Shown here piece by piece: positions 7,145 to 14,865 of a DNA stretch of 19,506 nt. The translations under genes were made by a program, and so were the position numbers. This DNA is from an uncultured Collinsella sp. GTDB taxonomy: Bacteria; Actinomycetota; Coriobacteriia; Coriobacteriales; Coriobacteriaceae. The notes under the pieces were generated by a model that saw only the letters and a program-made list of their open reading frames with translations, was not told the origin of the DNA and did not search any database. The stretch spans positions 1-19,506 of the forward strand of contig CAADVE010000227.1 of NCBI GenBank assembly GCA_900752425.1. The letters are read 5' to 3'. The first letter of the stretch is position 1. The number at the start of each line of letters is the position of its first letter.

Positions 7145-8524
7145 ATGAACACCGAGGAAATTGCGCGCATCGTCGGCGATCAGCGCGCCTACTTTAAGAC
7201 GCACGCTACGTTTGATGTTGATGCTCGACGTCGCGCGCTCGCGAGTTTACGCGATGCGGTGCGGGCCCACGAGGCCGATATCGCCCATGCGCTCAAGACC
7301 GATTTGGGAAAGTCGCATGACGAGGCCTATATGTGCGAGATCGGCACGTCGCTTTCCGAGATTCGTCATCAGATTGCGCATGTGGCCCGATGGAGTCGTC
7401 CGCGCCTGCGTCCGTGTGACCTCGCTAACGCCGTGAGCGTGTGCAAAACGCAAGCCGTGCCCTATGGCGTCACACTCATCATGGCGCCTTGGAACTATCC
7501 GTTTTTGCTGACGCTCGAGCCGCTCGCTGGCGCCCTTGCCGCGGGCAATACCGTGGTCATCAAGCCGAGCGCCTATGCTCCGGCATCGAGCGCGGTGCTC
7601 AGGCAAATCTGTGATGAGGCATTTGATCCGTGCCTGGTGACGGTTGTCGAGGGCGGGCGCGCCGAGAACGAAGCGTTGCTCGATGAGTGCTGGGACAAGA
7701 TCTTCTTTACCGGTAGCGTTCCGGTCGGCAAACTCGTCATGGAGCGCGCAAGTAAAAACCTCACGCCCGTGACGCTTGAGCTGGGCGGCAAGAGCCCCTG
7801 CATCGTGGATGCGACGGCAAACTTGAAGGTCGCGGCACGGCGTATCGCCTTTGGCAAATGGCTCAACGTAGGGCAGACCTGCGTGGCGCCCGACTACCTG
7901 CTGGTCGATATGCGCGTGCACGACGAGCTGCTGGGCCTCATCAAGGAAGAGGTCCGCCGTATGTTTGGCGAGCATCCGCTCGATAACGAGGATTACGGGC
8001 ATATCGTCAATGCTAAGCATTTTGCGCGCGTGCGCGGGCTGATCGATCCCGATAAGGTCGTGCTGGGAGGCACGGCGCGCGAGTCGTCGCTCAAGATTGA
8101 GCCGACGATCCTAGACGGCGTGACCCCCGAAGACGCCGTGATGCAGGAGGAGATCTTCGGTCCCATCTTGCCGGTGCTGACGTTTGAGAGCCTAGACGAG
8201 GCCGAAGCGTTTATTACGGATCGTCCGACGCCGCTGGCCCTGTATATCTTTAGTCAGGACCGCGCAGTTCAGCAGCGCTTCGTGCGTTACGTGCCCTTTG
8301 GCGGTGGCTGTGTCAACGACACGATCATGCACTTGGCTACGAGCCATATGGGCTTTGGCGGCATGGGCGCGAGCGGTATGGGGCAGTACCATGGACGCGA
8401 GAGCTTCGATACGTTTAGCCACAAGAAGAGTATCGTGAACAAGGCAACTTGGCTGGACGTGCCGTTTCGGTATGCGCCCTACGCAAGCTGGAAGCACAAG
8501 TTCGTGCGCATGTTTGTGCATTAG
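7145..8524 (+). CDS. NAD(P)-dependent aldehyde dehydrogenase, class 3-like
   Basis: A 459-residue aldehyde dehydrogenase, somewhat shorter than the 480-500 residues of classes 1 and 2 and similar to the class 3/fatty aldehyde group. Motifs: PWNYP with Asn116, general base Glu212 in LELGGKSPC, catalytic Cys246 in GQTCVAPDY, and EEIFGP further on. The C-terminus ends in a basic tail (KHKFVRMFVH), as in some class 3 enzymes that associate with membranes. It starts eight bases after the alcohol dehydrogenase stop, and AGGAGG overlaps that stop, so the two are translationally coupled. The reaction is aldehyde to carboxylate; the chain length of the substrate is unknown. Confidence 0.92.
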   Translation: MNTEEIARIVGDQRAYFKTHATFDVDARRRALASLRDAVRAHEADIAHALKTDLGKSHDEAYMCEIGTSLSEIRHQIAHVARWSRPRLRPCDLANAVSVCKTQAVPYGVTLIMAPWNYPFLLTLEPLAGALAAGNTVVIKPSAYAPASSAVLRQICDEAFDPCLVTVVEGGRAENEALLDECWDKIFFTGSVPVGKLVMERASKNLTPVTLELGGKSPCIVDATANLKVAARRIAFGKWLNVGQTCVAPDYLLVDMRVHDELLGLIKEEVRRMFGEHPLDNEDYGHIVNAKHFARVRGLIDPDKVVLGGTARESSLKIEPTILDGVTPEDAVMQEEIFGPILPVLTFESLDEAEAFITDRPTPLALYIFSQDRAVQQRFVRYVPFGGGCVNDTIMHLATSHMGFGGMGASGMGQYHGRESFDTFSHKKSIVNKATWLDVPFRYAPYASWKHKFVRMFVH

Positions 8525-8532
8525 AAAAGGGC

Positions 8533-8581
8533 GCAGGTAATACGAACAAGTGTTCCTATTACCTGCATTTTGCGTTAGACT
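8533..8581 (+). promoter_or_regulatory. 34-bp palindrome with LexA-like box, and toxin promoter
   Basis: GCAGGTAATA (8533-8542) and TATTACCTGC (8557-8566) flank GAACA-AG-TGTTC (8544-8555), which fits the Gram-positive SOS box GAACnnnnGTTC. A promoter TTCCTA (8553-8558), 17 bases, TAGACT (8576-8581) overlaps it, so LexA binding would block transcription starting near 8588. The same palindrome, followed by ATTTTGCGTT, could equally terminate the upstream dehydrogenase operon. Both uses can coexist. The palindrome is certain; LexA control is inferred. Confidence 0.5.
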
Positions 8582-8603
8582 ACTGTTATGGAGCACGGAT
8601 GGG

Positions 8604-8628
8604 CCAACTCCCTTTAGAAGGGATTTGG
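8604..8628 (+). promoter_or_regulatory. Leader hairpin hiding the ribosome site
   Basis: CCAACTCCCTT (8604-8614) pairs with AAGGGATTTGG (8618-8628) over ten of eleven positions with a three-base loop. The right arm contains the only Shine-Dalgarno sequence (AAGGG) for the start codon at 8630. Sequestration of this kind is a hallmark of type I toxin messages. Confidence 0.6.
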
Positions 8629-8629
8629 T

Positions 8630-8713
8630 ATGAACGTAAGCGATGTTATTTCGTTATTGGCGTTGTTGATTGCGGCTATCGAACTCGGTCTGTTTATCGG
8701 CCGAATGAAATAG
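8630..8713 (+). CDS. 27-aa hydrophobic peptide, candidate type I toxin
   Basis: The peptide is MNVSDVISLLALLIAAIELG followed by LFIGRMK: a single membrane helix (about residues 5-24) with a basic end. Size, composition and the MNVSDVISLL start recall the holin-like toxin peptides annotated in Firmicutes. The start ATG directly follows the hairpin that buries its ribosome site. The stop is followed by a GCCG/CGGC hairpin (8712-8737) and a second hairpin (8770-8796). If real, it would depolarise the inner membrane when induced, perhaps by DNA damage through the LexA-like box. It is short enough to be a chance frame, but leader, promoter and 3' structures together support it. It could also be a small membrane protein that is not toxic. 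Confidence 0.55.
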   Translation: MNVSDVISLLALLIAAIELGLFIGRMK

Positions 8714-8801
8714 CCGCCCCCGCGTAAGCGAAGACGGCCACTTCTCACGATGAAAACGTGTATCGGAGTTGGCAAGACCCGCGGCAACGGGTGCCATCCG
8801 T
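8703..8801 (-). ncRNA. Possible antisense RNA antitoxin
   Basis: On the minus strand TTGCGC (8831-8836), 17 bases, TAAGAT (8808-8813) would start a transcript near 8801. It would run over the 3' hairpins of the toxin message. The GCCG/CGGC hairpin followed by TATTTCATTC could end it near 8703, giving about 100 bases that overlap the 3' end of the 27-aa frame. The boxes are imperfect. This is a model drawn from convergent type I toxin-antitoxin pairs, not a demonstrated RNA. Confidence 0.3.
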
Positions 8802-8949
8802 GTTCCTATCTTATCTGCAAGCGTTCTGTCGCGCAAGCGTTGAGGCAAACGATTGAAGGACGCAGACAGGATGTATTTGTGTCCGCACGGACCCGTAGAC
8901 TTCTCAATAAGGTTAAACACCGGTTTATCCGGCCGTTAGGGGAGTTGCT

Positions 8950-9276
8950 ATGTACGAGCCTTCACGTGTTCTTCTGTCGTTTCACATCGCGGGATTTCAG
9001 TATGCCGACGGTGCCTTGGTCCTGGGCGATCTTAAGGTTGGCGATAAGCTGAAACTGTGTGCCGAGCGCGATAACCCTCATGATCCCGAGGCGGTTGCGA
9101 TCTACTTCGGCAACACTAAGCTTGGCTATGTTCCGGGAAACGAGGTCGGCCCGCTGTCCTTGATGATGTATTACGGCCACGAGGACGTGTTTGAGGCCCG
9201 CGTGCAACAGGTTGCCCCCGAACGCAGCTCGTGGCACCAGGTGCGCGTTGGCCTCTATGTGGTGGATGCTCGCTAA
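8950..9276 (+). CDS. Stand-alone HIRAN-domain protein
   Basis: A 108-residue protein that is essentially one HIRAN domain: FHIAGFQYADG at the start, the DNPHDPEAVAIYF core (residues 41-53), then LGYVPGNEVGPLS. In larger proteins (HLTF, Rad5) HIRAN binds single-stranded or 3'-ended DNA at stalled forks; free-standing bacterial copies are uncharacterised. GGGGAG precedes the ATG. It is followed after 18 bases by the 59-aa gene and then a phosphoesterase, a probable operon. Lying just after an SOS-like locus is consistent with a DNA-repair setting but does not prove it. Confidence 0.85.
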   Translation: MYEPSRVLLSFHIAGFQYADGALVLGDLKVGDKLKLCAERDNPHDPEAVAIYFGNTKLGYVPGNEVGPLSLMMYYGHEDVFEARVQQVAPERSSWHQVRVGLYVVDAR

Positions 9277-9294
9277 TCGGTATGGGAGACTGCC

Positions 9295-9474
9295 ATGTTT
9301 GATGACGATGACCTGTTCGATCTGACAGACGATCCGTTTGAGTGGGATATGCTACTCGATGACGATGGGCTGGAGCAGGATCGCAAAAAGCAAAAGGATA
9401 AGAACGCCCAGGGCAAAGGTTCGAATAAAAAGGACAAGCGCCGCCGCGGACTGTTCGGCGGGCTCTTTGGCTAA
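9295..9474 (+). CDS. 59-aa charged protein of unknown function
   Basis: Short frame from ATG 9295 with GGGAG about six bases upstream. The first half is strongly acidic (MFDDDDLFDLTDDPFEWD), the second half strongly basic (KKQKDKN to KDKRRR), and it ends in GLFGGLFG. There is no membrane segment or cysteine. It sits 18 bases after the HIRAN gene and 66 bases before the phosphoesterase, on the same strand, so it is likely co-transcribed. I do not recognise the family. The bipolar charge suggests a small adaptor, or a DNA- or protein-binding partner. Confidence 0.6.
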   Translation: MFDDDDLFDLTDDPFEWDMLLDDDGLEQDRKKQKDKNAQGKGSNKKDKRRRGLFGGLFG

Positions 9475-9540
9475 CCGCCGCATCGCTGCGTCTGTATACT
9501 TAGCACGAGTTGAAGGCGTTGCGAAATGAGGGCATAGACG

Positions 9541-10086
9541 ATGATGTGGTTTACCGCCGACCTGCACCTGGGCGATACGAATATTTTGCACGACATGGAC
9601 CGGCCATTTGGCTCGGTCGAGGAGATGAACCGCAAGGTCATCGATGCCATCAATGAGTGCGTGGCTGCGGACGACCGCCTCTATATTCTGGGTGACTTTA
9701 CCTATCGTTTGCCCTTGGCGGAGGCGGTGCGCCTGCGCGAGCGCATCGAATGTCAGAACGTGACGCTCATCCGTGGCAACCATGACGGTGACTGGGAAGA
9801 TCCAGCTGCGCCTCAAATCTGGGATGATGTGCGCGATTACCTGGAGATTGTCCCCGGCTATGCCAAGGGTCATCGTCTGGTGATGAGCCATTACCCCATG
9901 CTCAGCTGGAATGGCAAGGCGCGTGGCGCCATTATGCTGCACGGGCATATCCACAGCAGGGGAGACCGCACCAACGCGCGCAACCGCGATCGCGAGCGCC
10001 CCATCTTTCGTTACGATGTCGGTCTCGATGCCAACGAGTACAAGCCCGTAAGCCGTGACCAGATTCTCGGCTTTTTTGGACTGTAA
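9541..10086 (+). CDS. Calcineurin-like metallophosphoesterase
   Basis: A 181-residue two-metal phosphoesterase. All family motifs are present: DLH (Asp7, His9), GD (Asp52), GNHD (Asn80, His81), His117 in MSHYPM and GHIH (His136, His138). It matches the small YfcE-like/MPE proteins with no extra domains. Two ATGs are adjacent at 9541 and 9544; GAGGG lies 8-10 bases upstream. It is last in the probable operon with the HIRAN and 59-aa genes, and two terminators follow. Substrate is not predictable; phosphodiesters or nucleic-acid ends are common in this group. Confidence 0.88.
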   Translation: MMWFTADLHLGDTNILHDMDRPFGSVEEMNRKVIDAINECVAADDRLYILGDFTYRLPLAEAVRLRERIECQNVTLIRGNHDGDWEDPAAPQIWDDVRDYLEIVPGYAKGHRLVMSHYPMLSWNGKARGAIMLHGHIHSRGDRTNARNRDRERPIFRYDVGLDANEYKPVSRDQILGFFGL

Positions 10087-10092
10087 TTCTCG

Positions 10093-10129
10093 AACCACCA
10101 CAAAGGGGACAGGCACCTTTGCGGTGGTT
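10093..10129 (+). terminator. Hairpin with dispersed GGGGACAGGCACC word
   Basis: AACCACC-A-CAAAGG pairs with CCTTTG-C-GGTGGTT around GGACAGGCA. I remember the inner word CAAAGGGGACAGGCACCTTTG as recurring in intergenic regions of several bacteria. It follows the phosphoesterase stop by six bases. There is no T-run directly after it, so the terminator role is uncertain. Confidence 0.5.
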
Positions 10130-10131
10130 CT

Positions 10132-10166
10132 GGCGCCGTTGCCATTATGGCGGCGGCGCCTTTTTT
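10132..10166 (+). terminator. Strong Rho-independent terminator
   Basis: GGCGCCG and CGGCGCC form the base of a stem with a GCC/GGC extension and an ATTAT loop, followed by TTTTTT. It ends the HIRAN to phosphoesterase transcript. Confidence 0.85.
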
Positions 10167-10224
10167 GTCCGTGCGGCGCGGTAGAGTGTAGGCGGTTGAA
10201 ATTTGCGTCCATCGAGGAGCTGCT

Positions 10225-11982
10225 ATGAACGAGATCAAGTGCCCGCATTGCGGCGAAGTTTTTAAGGTCGATGCGTCCGGCTATGCGGATATCGTCAAAC
10301 AGGTGCGCGATGCCGAGTTCTCGCGCGACCTGGATGAGCGTGTGAAGGCAGTCCAGCGCGAGGGCGAGCAGGCGCTGGAACTTGAGCGCTTGCGTTCGAC
10401 GGCCGCCTTGCAAGAGGCAGAGTCTCAGCGCAACGCTCAGCTTGTCGAGCAGAAGAATGCTGCAGCTCAGCAGCTGGCACAAGAGGTTGCCAAGCGCGAT
10501 GCCGAGCTTGCCGAGTTGCGCGCTAAGCTCGAGGGCGCTGCCGCAGAGCGCGAGAGTGCAAGCCAGCGCGCGGCGGTTGAGGCCCGCGCCGATGCTCAAA
10601 AGGAGAATGCCGAGCTGCAGCGCGAGATCGACAATTTGCGTGCGCAGCTGGGACGCAAGGATGACGAAGCCAAGCTCGTCGAGTCGGCGGCGCGCAATGC
10701 TGCTCAAAACGATTTAGCTGCACGTGATGCTCAGATTGCCGAGCTGCAGGCCAGGCTTGCCGCGGCGGACAAGGCCCAGGAGATGGCGCTTGCCGCCGCT
10801 GCGGCTGAGTCGCAGCGCGAGCTCGATGCCGCTCGCAGCGAGGCCGAGCGCGCGCTTACTGACTATCGCGCGAAGGTGCAAGAGAAGTTTTCCGCCGCAA
10901 AGGCTCAGTCCGAGCAAGAGGCTGAGGGTCTGCGCGCCCAGCTGCGCGAGCAGGAGCTGATGGCAAAAATGAACCTGTCGGAGGCGGTCGCCGCGGCGGA
11001 GCGAGAGCGCGATGAGGCGCGTGCCAAACTGACGAGCGAGCTGGCGGTGCGCGATTCTCGCGAGGAACAGGCCAAGGCGGCACACGAGCTCGAGCTTGCG
11101 CAGGCCAAGCGCGCGAGCGATGACCTGATTCGCTATAAGGATGAAGAGATTGAGCGCCTTAAGGACATGAAGGTCCGCCTGTCCACCAAGATGGTGGGCG
11201 AGTCGCTCGAGCAGCACTGCGAGACCGAGTTTAACCGCCTGCGCATGACGGCGTTTCCCAACGCGTACTTCGAGAAGGACAACGATGCGTCCGAGGGCAC
11301 CAAGGGCGACTTCATTTTCCGCGAGTGCGACGCGAGCGGCAACGAGGTCATTTCGATTATGTTCGAGATGAAAAACGAGAACGACGAGACTGCGACCAAG
11401 CATAAAAACGAGGACTTCTTTAAGAAACTCGATCACGATCGTCGCCAGAAAGGCTGTGAGTACGCGGTGCTCTGCACGTTGCTCGAACCCGAGAGCGAGC
11501 TTTACAACGCCGGCATCGTGGACGTGAGCTATCGCTACGAGAAGATGTACGTGATTCGCCCACAGTTCTTTATTCCCATGATCACGCTTCTTCGCAACGC
11601 CGCCATGGGTTCGCTGCGCTATAAGCAGGAGCTGGCGGAGTACAAACAGCAGAATATCGACGTCACGAACTTCGAAGCCAAGATGGAAAAGTTCAAGAAT
11701 GATTTCGGTCGCAACTACGAGATCGCGAGCCGCAAGTTCCAAACGGCGATTGATGAGATCGACAAGACGATTAGCCACCTGCAGAAAACCAAGGAGGCGT
11801 TGCTGTCCTCCGAGAACAATCTGCGCCTAGCCAACAAGAAGGCGGACGATCTTACCATTCGCAAGCTCACGTGGGGCAACAAGACCATGAAGGCCGCGTT
11901 TGACGAGGCGCGCGGGGCTGCGACAGAGACAAACGATGAGCCAGCCGAGGCGGATTCGTATGAGGTCGAGGGTGCCGAGTAG
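10225..11982 (+). CDS. DUF2130 coiled-coil protein
   Basis: A 585-residue cytoplasmic protein. It begins with a CPHCGEVF half zinc-ribbon (residues 6-13). A very long Ala/Glu/Arg-rich coiled coil follows (about 25-315). The DUF2130 domain starts near MVGESLEQHCETEFN (about 325-545). That domain carries Asp362 in KGDFIF and Glu381-Met-Lys383 in FEMKNE, a D...ExK arrangement typical of the PD-(D/E)XK nuclease fold, to which I believe DUF2130 is assigned. The C-terminus is a second short coiled coil and an acidic tail. The start has GAGGAG upstream. It stands alone between two terminators. The biological role is not established; the layout suggests a DNA-associated structural nuclease. Confidence 0.88.
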   Translation: MNEIKCPHCGEVFKVDASGYADIVKQVRDAEFSRDLDERVKAVQREGEQALELERLRSTAALQEAESQRNAQLVEQKNAAAQQLAQEVAKRDAELAELRAKLEGAAAERESASQRAAVEARADAQKENAELQREIDNLRAQLGRKDDEAKLVESAARNAAQNDLAARDAQIAELQARLAAADKAQEMALAAAAAESQRELDAARSEAERALTDYRAKVQEKFSAAKAQSEQEAEGLRAQLREQELMAKMNLSEAVAAAERERDEARAKLTSELAVRDSREEQAKAAHELELAQAKRASDDLIRYKDEEIERLKDMKVRLSTKMVGESLEQHCETEFNRLRMTAFPNAYFEKDNDASEGTKGDFIFRECDASGNEVISIMFEMKNENDETATKHKNEDFFKKLDHDRRQKGCEYAVLCTLLEPESELYNAGIVDVSYRYEKMYVIRPQFFIPMITLLRNAAMGSLRYKQELAEYKQQNIDVTNFEAKMEKFKNDFGRNYEIASRKFQTAIDEIDKTISHLQKTKEALLSSENNLRLANKKADDLTIRKLTWGNKTMKAAFDEARGAATETNDEPAEADSYEVEGAE

Positions 11983-11998
11983 GGCATAGCGTATCGCG

Positions 11999-12046
11999 CA
12001 AAAAGCGGGGCCGCTGGCGATGTTGCCAGCGACCCCGCTTCGTTTT
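11999..12046. terminator. Bidirectional terminator between convergent genes
   Basis: AAGCGGGG-C-CGCTGGC pairs with GCCAGCG-A-CCCCGCTT around GATGTT. TCGTTTTG follows on the plus strand and TTTTTGCGC on the minus strand. It can stop both the DUF2130 gene and the helicase gene, which converge here. Confidence 0.85.
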
Positions 12047-12062
12047 GTTCCAGTATGTTCGG

Positions 12063-14744
12063 CTAGTCCTCGAGCAGGTCCTCGATAAAGCCGACGCGGT
12101 AGTTTTTGAAGATGACCTCGCCGCCGTCTTGCGTGGCGTCCAGATCGACATCGCCCATGATGCCAAAATCGTGGTCGCCATCCTCGTCGGCAAAGATCTG
12201 GTGCACGTGCCATACGTGCGCGGTCTTCTCGTCGGACTCGTCAATGGAAAACATCGCGGCGCTGCGGGCATCTCCGTCGGTGAGGATTTCCTCGTGCTGC
12301 TCGTGGTAAGCGTCAAGTGCTTTTTGCCAGCGGACCTCGCTCATGCCCCAGTCCTCGTCGAGCTCGCCCAGATCGCGAACGTGCTCGCGGGCGGCAAGGG
12401 TCACGCGGCGGAAGAGCGCGTTGCGCACCAACAGCGTGCAGCCGCGGCGGTCCGCCACGACCTCGTCGATGCCCTGCGGCGGTGCGGCGTCGAGGGCTGC
12501 CGGGTTGCCGGCGTTCTCCCACTCGTCCACCAGGCTCGAGTCCACCGAGCGCACCACAAAGCCCAGCCACGAGATAATGTCGCGCAGGCGCTCGTCGCGC
12601 TTCTCGATGGGCACGGTGCGGTCGAGTGAACGGTAGGCCTCTGCCAGGTAGCGCAGCAAAATGCCCTCGGAGCGGGCGATGCCGAGCTTTTGAATGTAGC
12701 CCTTAAAATCGCTCGCGCTTTCCAGCATATCGCGTAGAACGCTCTTGGGCGAGAGCTGGTAGTCGTTTGCCCAGGGTACTTCCTGGCAGTACTTGTCAAA
12801 GGCGGCGTCGAGCAAATCCTCGAGCGGCTTTTCGTACGTGACGTCCTGAATGCGCTCCAAGCGCTCCTCATATTCGATGCCGTCGGCCTTCATCTCGGCC
12901 ATAGCGCGATCGCGTGCGGTGCGCTCCTGTGCACGCAGCACCTGTTTGGGATCCTCGAGCGTTGCCTCGACCATCGAGATTAGATCCATGGTATAGGTCT
13001 CGCTCTCGGGATCGAGCAGTTCCAACGCGGCAAGCAAGAACGGCGAGAGCGGCTGATCGAGTGCGAAGTCCTCGGGTAGATCGACCGTCAGTGCATAGTC
13101 GATGTCTGGCGCGGCGTCAGTCGGGGCGTCGGGCGCGGGCGGCACCTCGGTGCGAACGACGACGCCGGAATCGATGAGCGTGGCGAAGATTTCGTCGGCG
13201 CGAACCTCGAGCTTGGCCTTTTCCTCGGGGGTCTGCAGGCTCGTCTCGGTGAGGGCGTGGACGCGGGCACGGGGGGCGGCGCCCCGCTCGACCACGCTAA
13301 TCACCATGGAGTGCGTGATGCGCAGGCGCGGCTTGAGCGTCTCGGGCTGCGTCTCAATCAGGCGCTCAAAGGTCTGCTTGTTCCAGGTGACAAAGTCCTC
13401 GGGGGCCTTCTTCTTTTTAATCTTGCGGAGCTTCTTGGGGTCGTCACCCGCCTTGGCCATGAGCTTGGCGTTCTCGATCTCGTGCTCCGGGGCCTCGGCG
13501 ATGACCATGCCCTCGGTATCGAAGCCCGAACGGCCGGCGCGACCAGCGATCTGATGGAACTCGCGGGCGCGCAGGCGACGCATCTTGTAGCCATCGAACT
13601 TGGTGAGCGCGGTGAGCACCACGGTATGGATGGGTACGTTGATGCCGACGCCGAGCGTGTCGGTGCCGCAAATGACGGGCAGTAGGCCCTGCTGCGCTAG
13701 GCGCTCGACCAGTAGGCGATAGCGCGGCAGCATGCCAGCATGGTGCACGCCGACGCCGCAGCCGAGCAAGCGCTTGAGAATCTTGCCAAAGGCCGTCGAG
13801 AAGCTCGTGCCTTTGGCAGCTTCCTTAATGGCCTCGCGCTGCTCCTTGCTGGCGATGCCAAAATTGGCGAGCGACTGCGCCGTCGCAAGGGCGGCATCCT
13901 GGCTAAAGTGCACGATATAGAGCGGGGCCTCGCCACGGCGCGTGGCGAGCTCGACGGTGCCCTCGAGGGAGGTCGTCACATAGTCGTAGCTCAGCGGAAC
14001 AGGACGCGGGGCGTCGACAACCAAGTCGCAAGCAGCGCCGGTGTGTTCCTCGAGCGAGGCGGCGATCGCGGTGACATCGCCGAGCGTGGCGCTCATGAGC
14101 ATAAACTGCGTGTGGGGCAGGGTGAGCAGCGGCACCTGCCAGGCCCAGCCACGGTCGGGGTCGGCAAAGTAGTGGAACTCGTCCATGGCCACGCAGCCCA
14201 CGTCGGCGCCCTTGCCCTCGCGCAGTGCATCGTTGGCAAGGATTTCGGCCGTGCAGCAGATGACGGGCGCCTTGGTGTTGATATGCGTATCGCCGGTAAT
14301 CATACCGACGTTGTCGCGGCCGAGCACCTGTACCAGATCGAAGAACTTTTCGCTGACCAAGGCTTTGATAGGAGCCGTGTAGTAGCAGCGCTTGCCCTGC
14401 GCCATGCCCATAAAGAGCATGCCCAGCGCGACAAGCGACTTGCCCGATCCGGTCGGTGTTCCCAAAATGACATGGTCACCGGCGGCTAGATCCATGAGGG
14501 CTTCTTCTTGGTGATCCCACAGCTCAATGCCGCGATCGCTTGTCCATTCAAAGAAGCGTTCGAAGGCTTGATCGGGTGTGAGCCACGGTTCGGGCTCGCT
14601 GCCGTCCTCGGGCTCCCACCAGGTGGGGGAGAGTGCGCCGAGCGAGCCAAACTCGGCTTCGGTTCCCGTGCCGCCCGAGAATGAGCTGGCGGCCCCGGCG
14701 CCGGAGACGGTGCTGGCGGCGGTATCTGTCGTGGTCTGTGCCAT
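12063..14744 (-). CDS. SKI2-like DEAD/DEAH-box helicase with DUF3516-type C-terminus
   Basis: An 893-residue superfamily II helicase, probably acting on RNA. Motifs in order: WDHQEEAL (76-83), Walker A GTPTGSGKS (95-103), TAPIKAL (123-129), DEFH box (188-191), SAT (218-220), GTDTLGVGIN (360-369) and QIAGRAGRSG (398-407). This pattern and the DEFHYFADPDRGWAWQ context fit the actinobacterial DUF3516 helicases. The C-terminal half (about 540-893) is mostly helical and unassigned by me. The ATG at 14744 follows AGAAAG; a longer frame to 14900 runs through the repeat element and is not credible. It is a single gene, downstream of trmB on the same strand but separated by 309 bases. Confidence 0.9.
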   Translation of the reverse strand: MAQTTTDTAASTVSGAGAASSFSGGTGTEAEFGSLGALSPTWWEPEDGSEPEPWLTPDQAFERFFEWTSDRGIELWDHQEEALMDLAAGDHVILGTPTGSGKSLVALGMLFMGMAQGKRCYYTAPIKALVSEKFFDLVQVLGRDNVGMITGDTHINTKAPVICCTAEILANDALREGKGADVGCVAMDEFHYFADPDRGWAWQVPLLTLPHTQFMLMSATLGDVTAIAASLEEHTGAACDLVVDAPRPVPLSYDYVTTSLEGTVELATRRGEAPLYIVHFSQDAALATAQSLANFGIASKEQREAIKEAAKGTSFSTAFGKILKRLLGCGVGVHHAGMLPRYRLLVERLAQQGLLPVICGTDTLGVGINVPIHTVVLTALTKFDGYKMRRLRAREFHQIAGRAGRSGFDTEGMVIAEAPEHEIENAKLMAKAGDDPKKLRKIKKKKAPEDFVTWNKQTFERLIETQPETLKPRLRITHSMVISVVERGAAPRARVHALTETSLQTPEEKAKLEVRADEIFATLIDSGVVVRTEVPPAPDAPTDAAPDIDYALTVDLPEDFALDQPLSPFLLAALELLDPESETYTMDLISMVEATLEDPKQVLRAQERTARDRAMAEMKADGIEYEERLERIQDVTYEKPLEDLLDAAFDKYCQEVPWANDYQLSPKSVLRDMLESASDFKGYIQKLGIARSEGILLRYLAEAYRSLDRTVPIEKRDERLRDIISWLGFVVRSVDSSLVDEWENAGNPAALDAAPPQGIDEVVADRRGCTLLVRNALFRRVTLAAREHVRDLGELDEDWGMSEVRWQKALDAYHEQHEEILTDGDARSAAMFSIDESDEKTAHVWHVHQIFADEDGDHDFGIMGDVDLDATQDGGEVIFKNYRVGFIEDLLED

Positions 14745-14777
14745 GCGCTTTCTTTCTCTTGCGATTGTCCGCCAACT

Positions 14778-14804
14778 ATTATGGCGTAGCGTCGCATCGA
14801 TGCG
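14778..14804 (-). promoter_or_regulatory. Possible helicase promoter with 12-bp palindrome
   Basis: The 309 bases between helicase and trmB hold the 123-bp element and, nearer the helicase, a perfect palindrome CGCATCGATGCG (14793-14804). Just downstream on the minus strand is a CATAAT box (14778-14783). The palindrome is where a -35 spacer would lie, so it might be an operator. No good -35 box is visible. Confidence 0.3.
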
Positions 14805-14865
14805 TTCGCAGGCAAGAAAATGCAGGAAATGGGCGTTCTGCCCAGCCGTTTGGTGCAGTTGCCAG

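Noticed and set aside
8533..8950. tRNA or riboswitch in the gap after the aldehyde dehydrogenase
   Set aside because: No cloverleaf arms or known aptamer core; the hairpins fit terminator, leader and toxin-message structures better.
8750..9052. 100-aa frame overlapping the HIRAN gene start
   Set aside because: It runs through the hairpin at 8770-8796 and into the HIRAN gene in another frame; no family features apart from scattered cysteines.
9352..10707. 451-aa minus-strand reading frame
   Set aside because: It runs antisense through the phosphoesterase, two terminators and the start of the DUF2130 gene, all of which are well supported on the plus strand.
10714..11778. 354-aa minus-strand reading frame
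   Set aside because: Antisense to the DUF2130 coiled coil, whose periodic codons leave long open antisense frames.
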